The notes under the pieces were generated by a model, which saw nothing but the letters and a program-made list of their open reading frames with translations, was not told the origin of the DNA and searched no databases. 35,520 bases of DNA from JAJKIV01 sp036274195 (GTDB lineage Bacteria; Gemmatimonadota; Gemmatimonadetes; Gemmatimonadales; Gemmatimonadaceae): the NCBI GenBank assembly GCA_036274195.1, contig DASUGD010000134.1, positions 1 through 35,520 of the forward strand, written 5' to 3'. Position 1 is the stretch's first letter. Each line of letters opens with the position of its first letter. Shown piece after piece: positions 8,403 through 15,878 of the stretch. The position numbers were made by a program, and so were the translations under genes.

Positions 8403-9848
8403 TCAGGGCGTGCTGCCCTTTCGGTAGTCGAGCTGAGGCGGCTGGCTCCCGAGCGCCGTCTCGTACTTGAATGCAGGTCCGCGTTTCGCGTCGAGCTCGG
8501 CCTTTGCCGCGGCGATCGTGGCCGGCGCACTGAAGAGATCCGCACCCGTCAGCGCCATGGTCTTCGCGGCGACCATCATGCCCTTGTAGCCGATGGTCGT
8601 ACCGCCGGCCGCCACCGCCTGCCACGAGTGCGCGGCGGTACCGGGCACCCAGGTCGCCGCTGACAGCTGCACCGTCGGCACGACCCAGCTCACGTCCCCC
8701 ACGTCCGTAGAAGCGCTTCCCGCGGCGCCGATCGACAGCGGCTTCACCTTCGCCACCGTCTCGAGGGGGACCGCCGTGAACGCCTCGCTCTTCTGCAGCC
8801 GCTCGGCGAAGGCGCGCTCCTCCGGCGTGTACGTGAACCCGCCGACCTTCTCGAGCGCGCGCTGCTGCACTTTCGCCAGCGTTTCGTTAGGTAGCAGCGA
8901 GAAGACCGAGCCCACGAGCTGGACATCGTAGGTCGTGCCCGTGCCGAGCGCGGCACCCTTCGCGGCGTTGACGACGCGGCTCCAGATGTCCTTGACGATG
9001 GCCATCTCGACATGCCGAACGATGTAGTACACCTCGGCCTCGTCGGGAACGACGTTAGGCGCCTTGCCGCCGTTCGTGATGATGTAGTGGATGCGACTGC
9101 CGTCAGGGATGTGCTCGCGCAGCATGTTCGTCATGACATCCATCGCTTCCACGGCGTCGAGCGCGGAGCGGCCACGCTCGGGCGCCGCGGCGGCGTGCGC
9201 GCTCACGCCGTGGAAGCGGAACTTGCCCGAGATGTTCGCCATCGACCGCTCGCCCGTCACCGCGTTGTCGTCGCCGGGATGCCAGGCGATGACGGCGTCG
9301 ACGTCGTCGAACACGCCATCGCGCACCATGTACACCTTCCCAGCCCCGCCCTCCTCGGCCGGCGTTCCAACCATGCGAATCGTGCCCTTCACGTTGTTCG
9401 CCTGCATCCACTGCTTGAGCGCGATGGCGGCCGCCGCGCTCGCGGTACCGAACAGGTGATGGCCGCAGCCGTGCCCGGGCGCACCGGCACGCAGCGGCTT
9501 GCGCTCGGGAACCGTGTCCTGCGAGAGCCCCGGCAGCGCGTCGAATTCGCCGAGGATGGCGATCACCGGCTTGCCGCTCCCGAACTCGGCCACGAACGCC
9601 GTCGGCTCCCCAGCAACGCCCGCCTTCACGGTGAAGCCGGCGTTGCTGAGCTCAGATTGCAGGAGCGCGGAGCTCTTCTCCTCCATGTAACCGACTTCGG
9701 CGTAGCTCCAAATCTGCCTGGCCACCGTCGCGTAATGGGCCGCTGCGCCGTCGAGGCTCGACAGCATCGGCGCGGTGTTCGCAGCAGGCTTCGGCAGCTG
9801 CGCGCCAAGTGGAAGCGCGATGAGGAGGAAGAAACCGAGCGGACGCAT
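8403..9848 (-). CDS. Secreted M20-family amidohydrolase (AbgB-like)
   Basis: 481 residues with a cleavable signal peptide (1-16, ending LPLGAQ). The zinc-peptidase core has EFDALPG (101-107), GHGCGHH (125-131), GTPAEEGGAG (161-170) with paired glutamates, and a histidine in AWHPGDD (189-194). The dimerisation-domain signature FHGVSAHAAAAPERGRSALD follows. This pattern matches the p-aminobenzoyl-glutamate/aminoacylase branch of M20D. It probably cleaves N-acyl or amide bonds of small substrates in the periplasm. It is first in a likely two-gene operon with the metallophosphoesterase and divergent from the IorAB-like genes. The ATG start gives a proper signal peptide. Specificity is unknown. 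Confidence 0.85.
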   Translation of the reverse strand: MRPLGFFLLIALPLGAQLPKPAANTAPMLSSLDGAAAHYATVARQIWSYAEVGYMEEKSSALLQSELSNAGFTVKAGVAGEPTAFVAEFGSGKPVIAILGEFDALPGLSQDTVPERKPLRAGAPGHGCGHHLFGTASAAAAIALKQWMQANNVKGTIRMVGTPAEEGGAGKVYMVRDGVFDDVDAVIAWHPGDDNAVTGERSMANISGKFRFHGVSAHAAAAPERGRSALDAVEAMDVMTNMLREHIPDGSRIHYIITNGGKAPNVVPDEAEVYYIVRHVEMAIVKDIWSRVVNAAKGAALGTGTTYDVQLVGSVFSLLPNETLAKVQQRALEKVGGFTYTPEERAFAERLQKSEAFTAVPLETVAKVKPLSIGAAGSASTDVGDVSWVVPTVQLSAATWVPGTAAHSWQAVAAGGTTIGYKGMMVAAKTMALTGADLFSAPATIAAAKAELDAKRGPAFKYETALGSQPPQLDYRKGSTP

Positions 9849-9930
9849 GAGTCGGGAAGTGGGAAGTCGAACGACGGAGATGCCTGACAGAACTCACAAA
9901 GCTAGACCATGCTGGCGCCCACGGCAGAAC

Positions 9931-9958
9931 TTGTCCACACCCGTCACGCGAGTAGTAT
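9931..9958 (+). promoter_or_regulatory. Candidate sigma70-like promoter for the IorAB-like operon
   Basis: TTGTCC (9931-9936) and TAGTAT (9953-9958) are separated by 16 bases and lie 34 bases upstream of the IorA-like start, in the divergent gap with the M20 gene. The match to consensus is moderate. Confidence 0.35.
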
Positions 9959-9991
9959 GACAGGATTCGGTCACGACAGGCGACGGCCCAC

Positions 9992-10492
9992 ATGTCCCAA
10001 CCATCGACGGCACTGCGCATCCGCGTAAACGGCGCCGACCACGACGTCGCCGCCGAGCCGGACACGCCCCTGCTCTACGTCCTCCGCAACGAGCTGTCGC
10101 TCAACGGCCCCAAGTTCGGCTGCGGACTCGGGCAATGCGGCGCGTGCACCGTTCACGTGGATGGCGCTCCGCGACGGTCGTGCGTGACCGCCGTCTCCGC
10201 CGTTGCCGGGAAGGACGTCGTGACGCTCGAGGGGCTCGGGACTCCCGAGCGGCCGCATCCGCTGCAGCAGGCGTTCATCGACGAGCAGGCCGCGCAGTGT
10301 GGCTACTGCATCAACGGCATGATCATGCGGGCGGCCGCGCTGCTCGCGCGCACGCCACGCCCGTCGCGCGACGACATCCTGACCGCGATGGACGCGAATC
10401 TCTGCCGGTGTGGAACTCACATGCGCATCGTGCGGGCGATCGAGCGTGCCGCTGCCGGCGGCGCGACTGGACCGGCAGGACGGGAGGGCTGA
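9992..10492 (+). CDS. 2Fe-2S subunit of molybdenum hydroxylase (IorA-like)
   Basis: 166 residues, the normal length for the small subunit of isoquinoline 1-oxidoreductase-type enzymes. The plant-type ferredoxin cluster ligands are C44, C49, C52 and C64 (GCGLGQCGACTV then RRSC). The second, helical [2Fe-2S] domain has C103 and C106 (QCGYC) and C138 and C140 (LCRC). It passes electrons from the molybdopterin subunit encoded immediately downstream: the stop codon and the next ATG are one base apart, implying translational coupling. The partner carries a Tat signal and this one does not, consistent with co-export of the folded complex. Substrate (aldehyde or N-heterocycle) is not determined by sequence. 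Confidence 0.9.
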   Translation: MSQPSTALRIRVNGADHDVAAEPDTPLLYVLRNELSLNGPKFGCGLGQCGACTVHVDGAPRRSCVTAVSAVAGKDVVTLEGLGTPERPHPLQQAFIDEQAAQCGYCINGMIMRAAALLARTPRPSRDDILTAMDANLCRCGTHMRIVRAIERAAAGGATGPAGREG

Positions 10493-10493
10493 C

Positions 10494-12752
10494 ATGAGCG
10501 CGCCATCGGCATCCACGCGATCGCGTCGCGAATTCCTCGCCGACGCCGGCATCCTCGTCGTCGGCTTCACGCTGTTCCCGCGCAGCGTCCGTGCGGAGTC
10601 GTTAGGCCTCGAGCCAGGCCGATCGACCGCCCCCTCGGCCGACGCGCTCGACTCGTGGCTCGTGATTGGCCGCGATGAAGGCGTGACGGTCTATGCCGGG
10701 AAAGTCGAGCTGGGGACGGGCGTTTCGACGGCGCTCCGTCAGATAGTGGCCGAGGAGCTCGATGTGGCCCCGACACGCATTGCGTGGGTGCAGGGAGATA
10801 GCCAGCTCACGGTCGATCAGGGCCGCACCGTCGGCAGCGGCAGCGTGAAGCGTGGCGGCGCACAGCTTCGACGAGCAGCCGCCGAGGCGCGACAGGCACT
10901 CCTCGAGATTGCAGCCGCGAGACTGAGCGTGCCCGTCACCCAGCTCGCGATCGACGACGGGGTGGTCTCGGTGACCGGCGACGCGTCCAGGCACCTAACG
11001 TTCGGCACGCTCATCGGCGGCGGGCGCTTCGAGCGCACGATCTCTGGGCGGGCGCCGGTCAAGGCGCCAACGTCGTACAAGGTTGTGGGCCGGCCGGTGC
11101 CGCGCGTCGAGATCCCCGCGAAGGTCACCGGCAAGCACACGTACGTTCACGACGTCCGCCTCCCGGGGATGGTTCACGGTCGTGTGGTCCGGCCGCCGCG
11201 TGTTGGCGCGACGCTCGAGTCGCTCGACGAGCAATCGGCGGCGAAGCTGCCTGGTGTGATCCGGGTGGTGCGGAAGGGGACCTTCGTCGGCGTCGTGGCC
11301 GAGCGCGAGGAGCAGGCAGTGCGCGCCGCGAAGGCGCTGAATGCAAAGTGGTCGGCCGCACCAGTGCTGCCTGACGCGGCCGATCTCTACGCGAAGCTCA
11401 AGTCACTGGCGACGACTCAGCACGTCGTGGGCGAAGCTGGCGACGCGGCGAGCGCACTGCGTTCCGCTGCGCGGCCAGTGCGCGCGACGTACCGCTGGCC
11501 ATTTCAGCTTCACGCCTCGATCGGGCCCTCGTGCGCCGTGGCCGACGTCCGCGGCGACGCAGCCACCGTGTATTCCTCGACGCAGGGCGCGCATCAGCTG
11601 GTCGCACCTGTCGCGGCACTGCTCGGGATGCCGAGCGATCGTGTGCGCGTCGTCTTCACGGAAGGCTCCGGTTGCTACGGGCACAATGGCGCCGACGATG
11701 TCGCGGCGGATGCGGCGCTCCTCTCGCAAGCGGCTGGCCGGCCGGTGCGGGTGCAGTGGAGTCGCGAGGACGAGAACGCGTGGGAGCCCGAGGGTCCCGC
11801 AATGCTGTTCGAGATGGCCGGTGCGGTTGGCGCGGACGGCAGGATCTCGGCGTGGACGTACGACGCCTGGACACCGACGCACGGCGCGCGGCCGACGCGC
11901 GACCCCGCCACGCTCGTGGCTGGCGCGCTGGTCGCTGGGGCAACGCCCGCCGCCGAGTTCTTCAGCGGCGGCGGCGAACGCAACGCCCGAACGACGTATG
12001 TGTTGCCTAACGAACGAGTGACGTCGCACGCGGTTCGCTCATTCCCGATCCGCACGTCGTCGCTCCGTGGGCTCGGGTCGCCCCAGAACTCGTTTGCGAA
12101 CGAGTCCTTCCTGGACGAGCTGGCGGCGTCCGCCGGCATCGACCCTGTCGAGCTCCGCCGGCGGCATCTGTCGGACCCACGGGCGCTCGCGGTGATCGAG
12201 GCGGTCGCGAAGCGCGCCGGCTGGACGCCTCGCGCTGCGGCGCCAAAACGCGGCGGTGTGGCGGGCAACGGAATGCGGAAAGGACGAGGCTTTGCGTACG
12301 TGCAGTACGACCGCACCGAGGCGTACGTCGCGGCCGTAGTCGACGTGGACGTGAGACCCGACACGGGGGCGGTGCGAGTGCGTCGAGTGTGCGTCGCGCA
12401 CGACTGCGGGCTCGTCGTGAACCCGGACGGTCTTCGCAACCAGATCGAAGGGAACGTGGTCCAGGCGATCAGCCGGACGCTCAGGGAGGCCGTGCGGTTC
12501 GACTCGACGCGCGTGACGGGCGTGGACTGGAATGGCTACCCCATTCTTCGGTTCTCAGAGATCCCGGAGGCGATCGACATCGACCTGATCGATCGTCCGG
12601 ATCAGCCGTCGGTGGGTGCCGGGGAAGCGGCGACGTCTCCAATTCCCGCGGCGATCGCGAACGCGATCTTCGATGCGACGGGTGCCCGGGTTCGACAGGT
12701 GCCGTTGACGCCGGATCGGGTGCGCGAAGCGCTGCGCGCATCGAAAGTCTGA
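10494..12752 (+). CDS. Molybdopterin-binding subunit of xanthine-dehydrogenase family oxidoreductase (IorB-like)
   Basis: 752 residues with a Tat signal at the start (SRREFLADAGILVVGF, residues 10-25), so the complex is probably periplasmic. The aldehyde oxidase/xanthine dehydrogenase fold is shown by YKVVGRPVPRVEIPAKVTGK, the Moco-binding stretch around STQGAHQLV, GCYGHNGADDVAADAALLS, RGLGSPQNSFANESFLDEL and the C-terminal VGAGEAATSPIPAAIANAI. The E in GAGEA matches the catalytic glutamate of the family. The domain order (duplicated large domain after a short N-terminal segment) is IorB-like. I chose ATG 10494, one base after the IorA stop with GGGAGGG upstream; the frame is open further upstream but that overlaps IorA and loses the Tat position. 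No cytochrome subunit or chaperone (XdhC) gene is adjacent. Confidence 0.88.
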   Translation: MSAPSASTRSRREFLADAGILVVGFTLFPRSVRAESLGLEPGRSTAPSADALDSWLVIGRDEGVTVYAGKVELGTGVSTALRQIVAEELDVAPTRIAWVQGDSQLTVDQGRTVGSGSVKRGGAQLRRAAAEARQALLEIAAARLSVPVTQLAIDDGVVSVTGDASRHLTFGTLIGGGRFERTISGRAPVKAPTSYKVVGRPVPRVEIPAKVTGKHTYVHDVRLPGMVHGRVVRPPRVGATLESLDEQSAAKLPGVIRVVRKGTFVGVVAEREEQAVRAAKALNAKWSAAPVLPDAADLYAKLKSLATTQHVVGEAGDAASALRSAARPVRATYRWPFQLHASIGPSCAVADVRGDAATVYSSTQGAHQLVAPVAALLGMPSDRVRVVFTEGSGCYGHNGADDVAADAALLSQAAGRPVRVQWSREDENAWEPEGPAMLFEMAGAVGADGRISAWTYDAWTPTHGARPTRDPATLVAGALVAGATPAAEFFSGGGERNARTTYVLPNERVTSHAVRSFPIRTSSLRGLGSPQNSFANESFLDELAASAGIDPVELRRRHLSDPRALAVIEAVAKRAGWTPRAAAPKRGGVAGNGMRKGRGFAYVQYDRTEAYVAAVVDVDVRPDTGAVRVRRVCVAHDCGLVVNPDGLRNQIEGNVVQAISRTLREAVRFDSTRVTGVDWNGYPILRFSEIPEAIDIDLIDRPDQPSVGAGEAATSPIPAAIANAIFDATGARVRQVPLTPDRVREALRASKV

Positions 12753-13087
12753 CGCGGCTTGGACGCGGGCCTGACGCCGGGTCGGTGCGGCGAGCGCAAT
12801 TTGTCATTCCGAGCGGCGCGCCGCAGGCCTGGCCATGTCATTCCGAGCGAAGGCGCGGAGCGCCGAAGTCGAGGAATCGCCGTCGTCCCGGTCGAGGGGC
12901 TCTGCTCGGACGGTGTGACTGCGCCGCTCCGGCATCCAGAACGGACGGACTGGCAGGCATCCAGAACGGAGGGGTCGACCGCATGAGCGAGGGCCCTCCC
13001 CTCTACCGAAAGGACGGCGCTTCCTAACCTGCCCGCTTCGCGGGCACCCGCGCTCGGAATGACTCGGAACCCGGAACGGGGTGAATC
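12753..13087. repeat. Repeat-rich gene-free gap (TGTCATTCCGAGCG family and a 15-base direct repeat)
   Basis: A 335-base gap with no credible gene. It contains TGTCATTCCGAGCG at 12802-12815 and 12836-12849, and the inverse CGCTCGGAATGAC at 13051-13063. GGCATCCAGAACGGA occurs twice (12931-12945 and 12956-12970), 25 bases apart. The first motif resembles a widespread dispersed intergenic repeat of Gemmatimonadota and related phyla (recollection, not searched). A small stem CCCGC-TTC-GCGGG lies near 13031-13044. No promoter was clear for the downstream permease. Confidence 0.6.
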
Positions 13088-15580
13088 ATGAGCTCGACCA
13101 TCCGCCACGCTCTCCGCCGTCTGCTCCGCGAGCGATCGCTGACGATCGCCGCCGTCCTGACGCTCGCGTTAGGCATCGGCGCCACGACCGCGGTATTCAC
13201 GGTCGTCAACGCGGTCCTGCTGCAGCCGCTTCCCTACCCGAGGCCTGAGCGGCTCGTCGACCTGTCGCACACACTGACCATCTCGGGGATCACGCGTGTC
13301 GACCAGTCCGACGCCACCTTCCTCTACTACGCTCGCGACAACCGCGTCTTCACCGGAATCGGTGCCTACCGCATCACCGGCGTCAACGTCGGCGGGGTCT
13401 CCGGCGGATCGACGACCGCCGACGCTCGCGCCGAGCGCCTGAGCGCGGGGCTCGTCAGCGCCAGCACCTTCCCCGTCCTCGGCGCCACTCCGATCCTCGG
13501 CCGCACCTTCCGCGACAACGAAGACCGCCGGGACGCACCGCGCGTGGCGCTCCTCGGGGAGCGGCTCTGGGAACGCAAGTTCGGCGCGGACCGCGGCATC
13601 ATCGGACGACAGATCTCGATCGACGGTGTGCCGCGCGAGGTCGTGGGTATCATGCCCGCCGGCTTCGACCTCCCGGGTGCCAATACGGAGTTGTGGCTGC
13701 CGCTCGCGATCGACCCGGCGCACACGGCGTCGGCGGCGTTCGACTATCGCGGCGTCGGCAGGCTGCGTGACGGCGTGTCGCTCGACGCCGCCGCGGCCGA
13801 CCTCCAACGCCTCTTGCCGCTCGTCCCGGACGCATACCCTGGCCGCCTAACGGCAAAGTCGATCGAGCAGATCCGGATGCGGGCCGTCGTGCGGCCGCTG
13901 CGCGACGTCGTCGTGGGCGACGTCGGCCGGGTGCTCTGGGTCGTGCTGGGCGCCGTCGCGGGCGTGCTGCTCATCGCGTGCGCGAACGTCATGAACCTCT
14001 TGCTCGTGAGAGCCGAGGGCCGGCAGCACGAGCTCGCCGTGCGCCGGGCCCTCGGCGCCGAGCGATGGACGCTCGCGCGGGATCACCTGGCCGAAGGAGG
14101 CGTGCTCTCCGTCGTCGGGGCCGTGCTCGGTCTCGTCGTCGCCGTGGTTGGCGTGCGAGCGCTTCGGTCGTTCGACGGCTCGATCGAGGTCCCGCGTCTC
14201 GCTGAAACTCGCGTCGGTGCGCTGGTGCTTCTGGTGATCGCTGCGGTGACCGTGCTCGTGACGCTGCTCGTGAGCGTGCTGCCAGCGCTGCGCGCGGCGT
14301 CGTCCACCGGCCTGCCGGCGCTCACGGAGTTGGGACGCGCTCTCACCGCCAGCCGACGCCGGCACCGCGCTCGCCACACGCTCGTCGTCGCCCAGCTCGC
14401 GCTCGCGCTCGTCCTGCTCGCGGGCGCGGGACTCATGGCGAGAAGCTTCGCTCGACTCCGTTCCGTGCCGTCGGGAATCGATGCTGCACACGCGTTCGCG
14501 TTTCGCGTCGCGCTGCCCACGGCCACGTACGCGGACTCCGGCCGCGCTGCCCGCTTGATCATCCGTGCTCTCGATCAGATCGCGGCGACTCCAGGCGTGG
14601 ACGCCGTGGCTGCCGTCTCGAAGCTGCCGTTCGTTCCCGACGCGCGGCAGGATTCGGCGCTATTCGTGGAGGACCGTCCGCTCACGCCGGGAACCATGCC
14701 GAACATCCATCAGTTCGCGTTCGCGAGCCCCGGCTACTTCCGCGCGATGGGGATTCCGTTGATCGAAGGGCGGACATTCGAGGCGCTCGACCCCGGACGC
14801 GCGCCACGCGAGCTCGTGCTGAGCCGGTCGGTCGCGTCGCGATACTGGCCGCAGGGCGCGGCGGTCGGAAAGCGCGTGCGGATGGCGCCGGTGGGTGAGT
14901 GGTACACGGTCGTGGGGGTGGCCGGCGACGTCCGCGGCGCCGGACTCGATCAGCCGCCCGACGAGACCGTGTACCTGCCGCTGGTCGTGACGTTAGGTGG
15001 CCAGGCCATGGGGATGGACCCGGAACGACGGTGGACGCCTCGTGACATCGCCTTCGTGACACGCACCACGGGCGACCCGGTCGTTGTTGGCGGCCGCGCC
15101 GAACGCGTGATCCGCGACCTGGATGCGGAGGTTCCGGCTTACGGCGCCCGATCGATGGGGGACGTCGTCGTCCGGTCGGCGGCGAGGACCACGCTGACCC
15201 TGGCGCTGCTGGGTATCGCCTCGCTGGTTGCGCTGGCGTTAGGCGCCGTCGGTATCTATGGCGTGATCTCGTACGTCGTCAGCCTGCGCACGCGCGAGAT
15301 CGCCGTGCGCATGGCGCTCGGCGCACGCCCCGTCGACGTGCGCCGAATGGTCTCCCGCCAGGCTGCCGTCGTCGCCGGGATCGGCATCGCCGTGGGGGTC
15401 GCGGGGGCGTTCGCGCTGACCCGCGTGTTGCGTGCGCTGTTGTTCGGCGTGAGCCCGCTGGACCCGGCGACGATGATCGTTGCGGCCGCGACCCTGGCTG
15501 GCGTGGCGGCGCTCGCCGCGTGGTTGCCCGCACGTCGCGCGGCCGCCCTGGATCCTGCGCAGGCGCTGCGAGCCGACTAG
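13088..15580 (+). CDS. Orphan FtsX/MacB-type ABC permease (ADOP type), second copy
   Basis: 830 residues. It starts directly at the first membrane helix without a prefix domain, with the conserved LTLALGIGATTAVFTVVNAVLL-type segment at about residues 22-42 (key motif ALGIGATT). A MacB-like periplasmic domain, three helices with ACANVMNLLLVRAEGR at about 300, then a second periplasmic domain and three helices (GIYGVISYVVSLRTREIAVR near 725) follow. It ends with LDPAQALRAD. No ATP-binding partner is adjacent. It is related to the permease at 4.8-7.4 kb but clearly diverged, so they are not a recent duplication. Function within the class (efflux or signalling) is not known. Confidence 0.87.
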   Translation: MSSTIRHALRRLLRERSLTIAAVLTLALGIGATTAVFTVVNAVLLQPLPYPRPERLVDLSHTLTISGITRVDQSDATFLYYARDNRVFTGIGAYRITGVNVGGVSGGSTTADARAERLSAGLVSASTFPVLGATPILGRTFRDNEDRRDAPRVALLGERLWERKFGADRGIIGRQISIDGVPREVVGIMPAGFDLPGANTELWLPLAIDPAHTASAAFDYRGVGRLRDGVSLDAAAADLQRLLPLVPDAYPGRLTAKSIEQIRMRAVVRPLRDVVVGDVGRVLWVVLGAVAGVLLIACANVMNLLLVRAEGRQHELAVRRALGAERWTLARDHLAEGGVLSVVGAVLGLVVAVVGVRALRSFDGSIEVPRLAETRVGALVLLVIAAVTVLVTLLVSVLPALRAASSTGLPALTELGRALTASRRRHRARHTLVVAQLALALVLLAGAGLMARSFARLRSVPSGIDAAHAFAFRVALPTATYADSGRAARLIIRALDQIAATPGVDAVAAVSKLPFVPDARQDSALFVEDRPLTPGTMPNIHQFAFASPGYFRAMGIPLIEGRTFEALDPGRAPRELVLSRSVASRYWPQGAAVGKRVRMAPVGEWYTVVGVAGDVRGAGLDQPPDETVYLPLVVTLGGQAMGMDPERRWTPRDIAFVTRTTGDPVVVGGRAERVIRDLDAEVPAYGARSMGDVVVRSAARTTLTLALLGIASLVALALGAVGIYGVISYVVSLRTREIAVRMALGARPVDVRRMVSRQAAVVAGIGIAVGVAGAFALTRVLRALLFGVSPLDPATMIVAAATLAGVAALAAWLPARRAAALDPAQALRAD

Positions 15581-15654
15581 TTGTGTGCGAGAGACTTGCT
15601 AAGGCGCCGGGTCGTAACGCCGTGTCGGCGACGCGTTAGGTGTGCGAGCAAGCA

Positions 15655-15821
15655 GGGACCGCAGAACGCGCAGAAACGGCGCTTCGCGCCGACGCAGAAG
15701 GCCACAGAAAACCGCTCGGCATCTCTACCCCGCTCGCAACGAGCCGGCTCCGCACACGGAGCCCTTCTGCGTCATTCTGCGTCGCCCGCGCCAGCGGGCG
15801 TTCTGTGCGTTCTGCGGTCCC
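15655..15821. repeat. Nested inverted repeat between convergent genes
   Basis: Outer arms 15655-15675 and 15801-15821 pair at 20 of 21 positions (GGGACCGCAGAACGCGCAGAA and its complement). Inner arms GACGCAGAAGG (15691-15701) and CCTTCTGCGTC (15763-15773) pair perfectly. It lies in the 298-base gap between the second permease and the convergent protease and could act as a terminator or be a dispersed repeat. Nothing else was found in this gap except one CGTTAGGT at 15634-15641. Confidence 0.65.
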
Positions 15822-15878
15822 TCATTTCGTTGCCCTTCGTGATGCCTGACGCCGCCAGTGGATGTGTAGATCCAAGGC

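Noticed and set aside
7380..8663. 427-residue plus-strand frame over the phosphoesterase gene
   Set aside because: Opposite strand carries all metallophosphoesterase motifs; this frame has no recognisable domain.
9012..9887. 291-residue plus-strand frame over the M20 gene
   Set aside because: Antisense shadow, His/Arg/Gly-rich without motif.
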